Positions 1 through 5,701 of a DNA stretch of 5,766 nucleotides are shown piece by piece (within the stretch, counting starts at the first letter, position 1; every line of letters begins with the position of its first letter). The position numbers and the translations under genes are program-made. The stretch comes from Candidatus Brocadiaceae bacterium (lineage in GTDB: Bacteria > Planctomycetota > Brocadiia > SM23-32), in the NCBI GenBank assembly GCA_003567495.1, contig PWZK01000192.1, positions 1 to 5,766 on the forward strand, in the 5' to 3' direction. The notes under the pieces are model-generated. The model worked only from the letters and a program-made list of their open reading frames with translations, had not been told where the DNA came from and did no database searches.

Positions 1-3
1 CTT

Positions 4-90
4 CCATCGGCACAGGGCCGATGGAGAGCCGGTCTTCCGAGTATTCGTGCGTAGTGGTTAATCATCTTCCCACCGGCGCAGGGCCGGTGG
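4..90. repeat. Pair of look-alike hairpins, 66 bp period
   Basis: Two perfect 8-bp inverted repeats with 5-nt loops lie downstream of pilT. The first has arms CCATCGGC (4-11) and GCCGATGG (17-24) around ACAGG. The second has arms CCACCGGC (70-77) and GCCGGTGG (83-90) around GCAGG. Flanks are also shared (CTTC before, AGA after). The only stem difference is a T-A pair replaced by a C-G pair, so pairing is conserved. Neither strand has a T tract after the stem, so these are not typical intrinsic terminators. They could be members of a dispersed hairpin family or the edge of a longer array cut by the window. Confidence 0.7.
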
Positions 91-139
91 AGAAATCCTC
101 TATGACACTCCGAAAATCATGATACATGCCCGCCCGGCA

Positions 140-1228
140 TCACCCGTTCTGATGAACTTCCGCCAATTCCAATTCTCTCACGCGATTCGTCGTATCCTCG
201 CTGTAGCGGCATCGCGACAGCACTTCGCCCTTATCGATTACGCCGCCGGCATATAGCTCAATCAGAGCGTCGTCAAGCAACTTCATACCCTTGTCCCTGC
301 TGGTCTGTATCGTAGAATCGATGCGGAACATTTTGTTTTCCCTGATGAGGTTTCGAACAGCGTTGTTGGCTATCAGGATCTCATGGGCTGCAACAACCCC
401 TTTGCCGTCGGCCCTTGGCAGCAATGTCTGGCTGATTACAGTAACAAGCGTAGAAGCAAGCTGAGTGCGCACCTGTTCCTGTTGTGCGGTAGGAAATTGG
501 TCTACTATCCGCTCCACGGTTTCCTGCGCGCTGTTTGTATGGAGCGTGGAAAAGACAAGATGCCCGGTTTCCGCAGCGGCTATGGCCAGTTGTGTGCTGT
601 CGAGATCGCGCATTTCGCCGACCAGAATGACATCGGGGGCCTGCCTGAGCGCTCTTCGCAGCGCTTCTTTGAAATCCGGAACGTCCGCGCCAAGTTCTCT
701 CTGGGTGACCACGGCCTCCTTGTGTTCGTGGCGGTACTCGATGGGGTCTTCTATGGTAATGAGATGAACCCTGCGGTTTTGGTTGATAAAATCTATCATC
801 GTGGCGAGGGTGGTGGTTTTTCCGCTGCCGGTAGGCCCGGTCACTAAAATGAGCCCGCGCGGCTTGTAAAGCAGCTCCTGTATGCGCTCGTCAAGGCCCA
901 GCTCCCTGAACGTCAAAATTCTCCACGGGATAAGTCTCAAAACTATACACAGATGGTTCTGCTGGCGGAATACGGCGACCCTGAAACGGGCTTTCTTTTT
1001 GAATGCGAACCCGAAATCAGTGGAACCGAGTTCCTGAAGTTCCTGTTGTTTGTGTTCAGGAGTTATGCTTTTCATCAAAGCGACCGTGTCCTCAGGCTCA
1101 AGCACCTTGGTTTGCAAGCTCCGAAGCTCACCGTGCAACCGGAAGACCGGCGGCCTGCCAACGGTAAGTATTATGTCTTCGACCTCTTTCTGAACCGCCG
1201 CAACAAGCAACTTATCCATCTGAATCAT
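140..1228 (-). CDS. pilT: Type IV pilus retraction ATPase PilT
   Basis: This is a hexameric cytoplasmic ATPase that powers pilus disassembly and retraction at the inner membrane. The 362-residue protein has the usual PilT length. An N-terminal PAS-like domain covers roughly residues 1-105. The RecA-like core follows, with Walker A GPTGSGKTTT (131-140), Asp box TIEDPIEY (158-165), Walker B ILVGEMRD (201-208) and His box TGHLVFSTLHTN (221-232). The C-terminal AVRNLIRE (290-297) matches the AIRNLIRE motif known to be needed for retraction and separates PilT from PilB/GspE. There is no tetracysteine zinc site. The N-terminal motif usually read as ASDLHL is VEDIIL here (16-21), losing the His. The ATG at 1228 is preferred over the ATG three codons later because GGA lies 8 nt upstream of it. 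It follows pilB by 80 bp on the same strand and is probably cotranscribed. PilU is the main alternative. Confidence 0.93.
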   Translation of the reverse strand: MIQMDKLLVAAVQKEVEDIILTVGRPPVFRLHGELRSLQTKVLEPEDTVALMKSITPEHKQQELQELGSTDFGFAFKKKARFRVAVFRQQNHLCIVLRLIPWRILTFRELGLDERIQELLYKPRGLILVTGPTGSGKTTTLATMIDFINQNRRVHLITIEDPIEYRHEHKEAVVTQRELGADVPDFKEALRRALRQAPDVILVGEMRDLDSTQLAIAAAETGHLVFSTLHTNSAQETVERIVDQFPTAQQEQVRTQLASTLVTVISQTLLPRADGKGVVAAHEILIANNAVRNLIRENKMFRIDSTIQTSRDKGMKLLDDALIELYAGGVIDKGEVLSRCRYSEDTTNRVRELELAEVHQNG

Positions 1229-1308
1229 GTCTTTTTTCCATTCAATATCGTAATTGTTTACTGTTTCAGCATGTATAGGGCTTTGTGCCGAAAATCCAGA
1301 CCGGACAT

Positions 1309-3030
1309 TCAGCCTCCCTCCTCGACACGCCCGGCAACTCTTACAACCTCCTCGAGCGTTGTAATTCCGGCCTTGGCCTTTCGCAGACCGTCTTCAAGAA
1401 GCGTTACCATTCCCTCCGAACGCGCCTTTGCCCGGATCTCTCCGGACTGCGCACCGGCGAAGGTCATATCCCGCAATTCCTGAGTCATGCCCATAAGCTC
1501 AAAAATTCCTTTACGGCCCCGGTATCCCGTACCGTTACACTCGCCGCACCCCGCCCCCCGGTAAAAGGTCGTTTCCACCGCCTCATCCCGATCAAGGCCG
1601 ACCGCTTCAAAATAGTGCTCAGGGTACTCATAAGGCTCCTTACAGTTTTGACAGATAGTTCTTATCAGACGCTGAGCCATTACGGCAACCACGGAAGATG
1701 CCACCAGAAAAGGTTTGACGCCCAGATCAATCAAACGCGGTATAGCCGTGGGGGCGTCGTTTGTATGAAGAGTGCTGAAAACGAGGTGCCCCGTAAGCGC
1801 TGCACGCATTGCAATGTCAGCAGTATCTTTGTCGCGAATTTCGCCCACAAGAATTATCTCCGGCGCCTGCCGCAACATGGCTCTTAAAATTCTGGGGAAA
1901 GTCCGCCCTATGTTCATGTCTACCTGGGTCTGGTTAATACCGGATATCTGATATTCTACGGGATCCTCTGCGGTCAGTATTTTTGTATCCGGACGGTTCA
2001 GAGCGTTGAGCGCCGAATAGAGCGTCGTCGTCTTGCCGCTGCCGGTGGGCCCGGTTACCAGAAAGATACCGCTTGGCCGACTGATGAATTTCTGGAACCG
2101 GACGAGGTCGTCGTCGTGAAATCCGAGTTCCGATAGCTGGACCCTTACCGACTCCTTGTCAAGAATACGCATAACCACGCTTTCGCCGTCGGTGCACGGG
2201 ATGTTACTGACGCGCAAATCGATCGGACGAGACCCACACCTGACAACTACACGGCCGTCCTGCGGCCTGCGTTTTTCCGCAAGATCCATGCCCGCCATGA
2301 GTTTCAGACGCGCTGTTAGAGAATTCTGCAACCTCTTGGGGGGGGATTCCACTTCCGTGCATACTCCGTCTATCCTGTATCTGATCCTGAGCCGTTTTTC
2401 GAGCGGTTCAACGTGGATGTCACTTGCCCTGCTACGAACAGCCTCCTCGATTATAAGGTTGACAAGACGCACTATTGCCACATCGCTGCCGTCGTCTTCT
2501 TCAGCCCCTTCCTCCTCTTCCGCCAGCTGCGCAAACGAAGCAAAAGAAGCCTCGCTCTCGGTGAATTCCTGTAGCATAGTATCTACGGTCGACTCCTCAC
2601 GCCCGTAATACCGGTCGATCGCCATTTCTATCTCCTCAGAGACTGCCAGTACCGGTTTTATCTCCTTGTTGAGCACGAACTGAAGATTATCGATCGTGCT
2701 CAAGTCCAAATCCGATATAGCCACGGTCAAAGACGAATCGCGTAACCTTAGCGGCATGATATTATGCAGCTTCGCAGTATCTCGCGGAACCGCCTCAACG
2801 GCTTCGCTCTGGGGTTTGATGCGGGCCATGTCAGCAACCGGAATGTCATACTGCTCCCCCAGACACTGAAGCACCTCCTTCGGATCTACAAAACCGAATT
2901 TACACAGTATCTCACCGAGCCGCATATCCTCGTCCGACCCTTTCTGATATTCCAGGGCCTGATTCAGCTGGGTTTCATCTATCAACCCCTTTTCCAGAAG
3001 CTTTTGCCCCAATGGTTCTTTTTTTCTCAT
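1309..3030 (-). CDS. pilB: Type IV pilus extension ATPase PilB (GspE family)
   Basis: This is the cytoplasmic motor that drives pilin polymerisation; type II secretion GspE is the close alternative. Residues 6-60 form two 24-residue MshEN motifs (6-29 and 37-60), a fold known to bind cyclic di-GMP in MshE and some PilB proteins. Residues 61-150 fit the rest of the GspE N-domain, and an acidic linker (about 155-182) follows. The ATPase region starts at ASDIHVEP (202-209), with Walker A GPTGSGKTTT (327-336), Asp box TAEDPVEY (353-360), Walker B ILVGEIRD (393-400) and His box TGHLVFSTLHTN (413-424). Cys460, Cys463, Cys495 and Cys498 form the PilB/GspE tetracysteine zinc site. The 573-residue length is typical. 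The ATG at 3030 has only a weak, distant GAGAG as ribosome site, but MshEN motif I begins at residue 6, so the start is likely right. Pairing with pilT favours pilB over gspE. No pilC or pilin gene is in the window. Confidence 0.92.
   Translation of the reverse strand: MRKKEPLGQKLLEKGLIDETQLNQALEYQKGSDEDMRLGEILCKFGFVDPKEVLQCLGEQYDIPVADMARIKPQSEAVEAVPRDTAKLHNIMPLRLRDSSLTVAISDLDLSTIDNLQFVLNKEIKPVLAVSEEIEMAIDRYYGREESTVDTMLQEFTESEASFASFAQLAEEEEGAEEDDGSDVAIVRLVNLIIEEAVRSRASDIHVEPLEKRLRIRYRIDGVCTEVESPPKRLQNSLTARLKLMAGMDLAEKRRPQDGRVVVRCGSRPIDLRVSNIPCTDGESVVMRILDKESVRVQLSELGFHDDDLVRFQKFISRPSGIFLVTGPTGSGKTTTLYSALNALNRPDTKILTAEDPVEYQISGINQTQVDMNIGRTFPRILRAMLRQAPEIILVGEIRDKDTADIAMRAALTGHLVFSTLHTNDAPTAIPRLIDLGVKPFLVASSVVAVMAQRLIRTICQNCKEPYEYPEHYFEAVGLDRDEAVETTFYRGAGCGECNGTGYRGRKGIFELMGMTQELRDMTFAGAQSGEIRAKARSEGMVTLLEDGLRKAKAGITTLEEVVRVAGRVEEGG
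2338..2345. repeat. Eight-base G/C homopolymer inside pilB
   Basis: Eight consecutive G on the plus strand read as C8 on the pilB coding strand. They cover the last two bases of the Ser229 codon and the codons for Pro230 and Pro231. The tract is in frame here, and the protein continues normally into its ATPase core. Gain or loss of one base would truncate PilB before Walker A. Such tracts can slip in replication, but a single sequence cannot show that this one does. Confidence 0.85.
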
Positions 3031-3049
3031 AACAGTCGCACATCTCTCT

Positions 3050-3079
3050 TTGACATTTACAGTTTTTTATGACCATAAT
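3050..3079 (+). promoter_or_regulatory. Candidate sigma70 promoter for ribBA
   Basis: A consensus TTGACA (3050-3055) is followed after 18 bp by CATAAT (3074-3079), five of six matches to the -10 box. The predicted start near 3086 gives a leader of about 90 nt. A second perfect TATAAT lies at 3102-3107, but the sequence at the -35 distance (TACAAT, 3079-3084) is poor. I see no conserved blocks of an FMN riboswitch in the leader. Confidence 0.5.
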
Positions 3080-3092
3080 ACAATACAGTCTG

Positions 3093-3121
3093 ATTATATA
3101 CTATAATATAACAATTTTCAA
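3093..3121 (-). promoter_or_regulatory. Candidate sigma70 promoter for pilB-pilT
   Basis: Read on the minus strand, TTGAAA (3121-3116) and a perfect TATAAT (3098-3093) are separated by 17 bp. This is a near-consensus housekeeping promoter. Transcription would begin near 3086, giving a leader of about 55 nt before pilB. No sigma54-type GG/GC pair, which some pilus genes use, was seen. Confidence 0.6.
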
Positions 3122-3175
3122 TTTAACCTCAATCCGGAAAAAATACAAGGACCGCCTGACCCGCGGATAACAAAC

Positions 3176-4471
3176 ATGAACCAGAAAAAAAAGAGTGAGC
3201 GAACGGAGGCTTTCAGCAGCATACCAGAGGTGCTGAAAGATCTGAAAAAAGGCAAATTTGTAATAATAGTCGATGACGAAAACAGGGAGAACGAGGGCGA
3301 CCTCGCCATTGCGGCGGAGCACATCACAGCCGAAAAACTCGCATTCATGATAAATGAAATAAGGGGGTTCCTGTGCCTGGCCATAGATCCGGAAATTGCG
3401 CAAAGGCTGGATCTGCCACCAATGGTGCCGGAGAACAAAAGCCGCTACGGCACCCCTTTTACCGTGTCCGTCGATGCCGCCGAAGGTATCACAACCGGCG
3501 TGAGTGCCCATGACAGAGCACTTACAATAAAAACCATGATCGACGAAAATGCTGTTCCGGAGGATTTTGTGCGTCCGGGCCACGTGCTGCCGCTGCAGGC
3601 GCGGCCGGGCGGAACTCTTGTAAGGGCGGGCCATACCGAGGCCGGCGTAGATCTGGCGCGCATGGCCGGACTTAAACCCGCCGCGACCATCTGCGAGGCT
3701 ATGAACCCCGACGGAACGATGGCCAGACTGCCTGAACTTATCAATATCGCGGAAAAAAATGATTTGAAAATATGCTCGATAGTCGATCTGATAAAATACA
3801 GACACAGCTTCGAGTATCTGGTCACAAAAAATGTCTCCGTGAAAATACCCACAAAATGGGGCGAGTTCAAGCTCCATTACTACCGTTCAAAAGTTGACAA
3901 CAAAGAACATGTCGCGGTTTGCTGCGGCGACATCGGCGGAGAGGGTAAATCGCCGGCACCGGAGATCCGGGAGCCGGTGATGGTCAGAGTCCACGACGAG
4001 TGTTTCACCGGGGACATCCTCGGTTCCTACCGCTGTGACTGTGGCGAGCAGCTTGCCGAGTCGCTGGAGAAAATACAGAAGGCCGGCCGGGGAGTTGTGC
4101 TTTACATGAAACAGGAAGGGCGCGGTATCGGGCTTGAGAACAAGCTGCATGCCTACGCCCTCCAGGATCAGGGACTTGATACCGTGGAAGCGAATGAGAA
4201 ATTGGGATTCCCTGCAGATAAGCGCGATTATGGCTTGGGAGCGCAAATTTTAAGACACCTGGGCGTAAGAAAAATGCAGCTCATCTCAAATAATCCGCGC
4301 AAGTTCAATGCTCTAAAAGGCTATGGGTTAGAAATAGTCGAAAGAGTGCCGGCCGGCATAAAACCGCGTAAAGAAAACATCAATTACCTGAAGACAAAAC
4401 GCGAAAAGATGGGCCATATGCTGGAGCTGGACGAAATCGACGACGAAACCGGCAAGGATGGCCTGGAGTAA
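3176..4471 (+). CDS. ribBA: Bifunctional riboflavin enzyme RibBA
   Basis: This cytosolic fusion carries both entry reactions of riboflavin synthesis. The N-terminal half (about 10-210) is 3,4-dihydroxy-2-butanone-4-phosphate synthase, acting on ribulose 5-phosphate. It shows DDENRENEGD (33-42), RPGHVLPL (133-140) and the metal-binding HTEA (153-156). The C-terminal half (about 220-415) is GTP cyclohydrolase II, with zinc ligands Cys276, Cys287 and Cys289 in the C-x10-C-x-C pattern, QEGRGIGL (313-320), DTVEAN (335-340) and SNNPRK (371-376). Both halves look catalytically complete, and 431 residues is a little longer than usual because of an acidic tail. The ATG at 3176 has only a weak GGA 8 nt upstream, and AAGGA at 3147-3151 is too far away; no other in-frame start fits. 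Codons 4-6 form an A8 tract (3185-3192). No ribD, ribE or ribH is adjacent, so the other pathway genes lie elsewhere. Confidence 0.96.
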   Translation: MNQKKKSERTEAFSSIPEVLKDLKKGKFVIIVDDENRENEGDLAIAAEHITAEKLAFMINEIRGFLCLAIDPEIAQRLDLPPMVPENKSRYGTPFTVSVDAAEGITTGVSAHDRALTIKTMIDENAVPEDFVRPGHVLPLQARPGGTLVRAGHTEAGVDLARMAGLKPAATICEAMNPDGTMARLPELINIAEKNDLKICSIVDLIKYRHSFEYLVTKNVSVKIPTKWGEFKLHYYRSKVDNKEHVAVCCGDIGGEGKSPAPEIREPVMVRVHDECFTGDILGSYRCDCGEQLAESLEKIQKAGRGVVLYMKQEGRGIGLENKLHAYALQDQGLDTVEANEKLGFPADKRDYGLGAQILRHLGVRKMQLISNNPRKFNALKGYGLEIVERVPAGIKPRKENINYLKTKREKMGHMLELDEIDDETGKDGLE

Positions 4472-4584
4472 AAAGCAGCACTCTTGCCGGACCGTTGTTG
4501 CCTTTGGATATTGATCATTGGATATGTTTCTCGCCAAATTTTGAGTTGAAACTTTTTTGATATTAAACACCTGTACAGCCCCGA
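4472..4584. other. Convergent gap between ribBA and ksgA
   Basis: The 3' ends of ribBA and ksgA face each other across 113 bp. No strong intrinsic terminator is visible on either strand. A T6 run (4553-4558) on the plus strand follows only a 3-bp stem. An 8-bp inverted repeat, CCGGCAAG (4449-4456) with CTTGCCGG (4483-4490), spans the ribBA stop codon around a 26-nt loop, but no T run follows it. Confidence 0.5.
4504..4524 (+). repeat. TTGGATA heptamer array, three units
   Basis: Three adjacent 7-bp units read TTGGATA, TTGATCA, TTGGATA; the first and third are identical. The array lies in the ribBA-ksgA gap. It matches, in inverted orientation, the array upstream of ksgA at 5558-5578: the 10-mer CATTGGATAT (4516-4525) is exactly complementary to 5557-5566. 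Confidence 0.6.
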
Positions 4585-5469
4585 TTATACTATGCCGGCA
4601 AGGACGTTTGAGAGCAGGACAAAATCCGATACAGCAAGTTGCTGCGGGCGCAGTCGACCACTCATTCCGCTTCGTTCAAGGACCAGGGCCGCCTTTTCCG
4701 CCCCCCACCCGATCTTCAACCCTTTACGCAGGGTTTTTCGACGGTTCTGGAACAAAATGTTCACAAGGCGCGAAAAAAGCGAGTAATCATCGGTTTCAGC
4801 CTCCAGCCGGCGGCACCTGAGCCGGACAAACGCCGAAGACACTTCGGGCGGCGGCCAGAAGGCTGATGGCGGCAACCGGAAAAGAATTTGAGTTTCGGAC
4901 ATATATCCGGCAAAAACCGAAAGCGGACCGTAATCCGATCCACCGGGCAGCGCGGTGAGCCGCTCGGCCACCTCGGCCTGCAGCATGACGTGCATGGTGC
5001 TCACCGGCACGCCCCACTCAAGGAGATTGATAATTGCAGGTGAACTGATCCGATAGGGAAGGTTAGCTACAACTTTTACCGTCCTGCTGCCGCTTATCCC
5101 GCTTACGCAGTCCGTAACGCGCGAAGCGATCCGGTGTTTGCTTTCCAGCAGGTCGGTATGCAGCAGCGTGACATTGCGCACGGCGCCAAGCCTTTCGGAA
5201 GCGATTCGGAAAAGCCCGGCATCTATCTCCGCCGAGACCACATGCCCGGCTCGCTCCGCCAAAAGCGCTGTCAGGCGCCCGATACCGGTGCCTACCTCAA
5301 GCACCACATCACCCGTCCCCACCGCAGCGGCAGCCGGGATAGCGGAAAGCGTTTTCGGACAAACAAGAAAGTTCTGGCCCAGCATACGGTTGGGTGAAAG
5401 ACCGCCGGCCTCCAACACATTTTTTAGATATCCGGCAGTTAAAAGATTTGGGGACTTAACTTCTTTCAT
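4585..5469 (-). CDS. ksgA: 16S rRNA dimethyladenosine transferase KsgA
   Basis: KsgA (RsmA) uses S-adenosylmethionine to dimethylate two adjacent adenines in the 3' terminal hairpin of 16S rRNA (A1518 and A1519 in E. coli), a late checkpoint in 30S assembly. Numbered from the chosen start, the 294-residue protein has LGQNFL (30-35), SAM-binding motif I EVGTGIG (58-64), acidic Glu81, catalytic motif IV NLPY (136-139), QAEVAERL (164-171) with DYGPLSV (179-185), FWPPPEVSSAFVRL (204-217) and FQNRRKTLRKGL (240-251). The reading frame stays open upstream to an ATG at 5619, but the extra 50 residues are unlike KsgA and run through repeats. The ATG at 5469 (MKEVKSPNLL) has GGA 7 nt upstream and gives the family's normal length. 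Within the window it is a single gene, convergent with ribBA. No clear promoter was found in its upstream region. Confidence 0.95.
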   Translation of the reverse strand: MKEVKSPNLLTAGYLKNVLEAGGLSPNRMLGQNFLVCPKTLSAIPAAAAVGTGDVVLEVGTGIGRLTALLAERAGHVVSAEIDAGLFRIASERLGAVRNVTLLHTDLLESKHRIASRVTDCVSGISGSRTVKVVANLPYRISSPAIINLLEWGVPVSTMHVMLQAEVAERLTALPGGSDYGPLSVFAGYMSETQILFRLPPSAFWPPPEVSSAFVRLRCRRLEAETDDYSLFSRLVNILFQNRRKTLRKGLKIGWGAEKAALVLERSGMSGRLRPQQLAVSDFVLLSNVLAGIV

Positions 5470-5504
5470 ATAAACATCCAAACAAGTTGCTACGTGTTTT
5501 CTGA

Positions 5505-5547
5505 GACTCCGCCCTGAAAATGGGGAGCCTTCGGCGCAGTTTTCAGG
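5505..5547 (-). promoter_or_regulatory. Candidate two-state leader structure before ksgA
   Basis: On the ksgA strand, CCTGAAAA (5547-5540) pairs perfectly with TTTTCAGG (5520-5513). Inside its loop, GGCTCC (5529-5524) can pair over six positions, one of them G-U, with GGAGTC (5510-5505) just beyond the first stem. Only two bases separate the first stem from that downstream strand, too few to span an 8-bp stem in a pseudoknot, so the two folds should exclude each other. The structure ends about 35 nt before the ksgA start and does not cover the GGA at 5479-5477. No known riboswitch family was recognised. Confidence 0.4.
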
Positions 5548-5557
5548 TACGGATAAA

Positions 5558-5578
5558 TATCCAATGTCCAATTTCCAG
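5558..5578 (-). repeat. TnTCCAA heptamer array, three units
   Basis: On the plus strand three 7-bp units read TATCCAA, TGTCCAA, TTTCCAG. On the minus strand this is a TTGGAnA series, the same family as 4504-4524 but in the opposite orientation, so the two arrays bracket ksgA. The wider 16-bp blocks (4510-4525 and the complement of 5557-5572) agree at 14 positions. Confidence 0.6.
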
Positions 5579-5583
5579 GTTAA

Positions 5584-5607
5584 AAGGCGGCATTTTTTGC
5601 TCGCCTT
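5584..5607. repeat. Hairpin with T-rich loop
   Basis: AAGGCGGCA (5584-5592) pairs with TGC-T-CGCCTT (5598-5607), a 9-bp stem with one bulged T and a T5 loop. No T tract follows on either strand, so a terminator role is unlikely. Confidence 0.5.
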
Positions 5608-5623
5608 GTTTGAAAACACAGCA

Positions 5624-5656
5624 GCTTTTAGCGCCAGCGGCGCGGCATGCTAAAGC
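5624..5656. repeat. Bulged hairpin, arms GCTTTTAGC and GCTAAAGC
   Basis: GCTTTTAGC (5624-5632) pairs with GCTAAAGC (5649-5656) over eight base pairs with one bulged T. An alternative inner stem, GCGCC (5631-5635) with GGCGC (5639-5643), shares bases with it. It directly abuts the nested palindrome that follows, sharing base 5656. Confidence 0.5.
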
Positions 5657-5701
5657 CTGTGACGGCGCGAAAGTCCGGCAGGACTGAAGCAGAGTCACAG
5701 G
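5656..5701. repeat. 46-bp nested palindrome
   Basis: The outer arms CCTGTGAC (5656-5663) and GTCACAGG (5694-5701) are perfectly complementary. Inside, AGTCC (5672-5676) and GGACT (5681-5685) form a second perfect stem with a GGCA loop. Two unpaired segments of exactly eight bases (5664-5671 and 5686-5693) separate the stems. This symmetry suggests a folded RNA or a hairpin recognised on single-stranded DNA. It matches no riboswitch or attC consensus I know. Confidence 0.6.

Noticed and set aside
1..67. Partial minus-strand frame from an ATG at 67 running off the left edge (MINHYARILGRP...)
   Set aside because: It reads through the first hairpin, has no recognisable sequence, and is too short to judge.
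1..90. CRISPR array at the left edge
   Set aside because: Only two units are visible, the repeats differ in stem and loop, and no cas gene is present. A hairpin family explains them better.
3086..3175. FMN riboswitch in the ribBA leader
   Set aside because: The leader is shorter than the usual FMN element and AT-rich, and it lacks the conserved blocks I would expect.
3101..3877. Long antisense reading frame over ribBA (258 codons)
   Set aside because: It has no recognisable domain, and the plus strand encodes a complete RibBA with all catalytic motifs.
4449..4602. 10-mer CCGGCAAGGA shared by the ends of ribBA and ksgA (4449 and 4595), with inverted CTTGCCGG at 4483
   Set aside because: Both copies are in coding sequence, loops are long and no T tract follows. 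Chance is a sufficient explanation.
5470..5619. 50-residue N-terminal extension of KsgA from an upstream ATG
   Set aside because: The extension has no KsgA similarity and runs through the leader hairpin and heptamer repeat. The ATG at 5469 gives the normal family length and has a plausible ribosome site.
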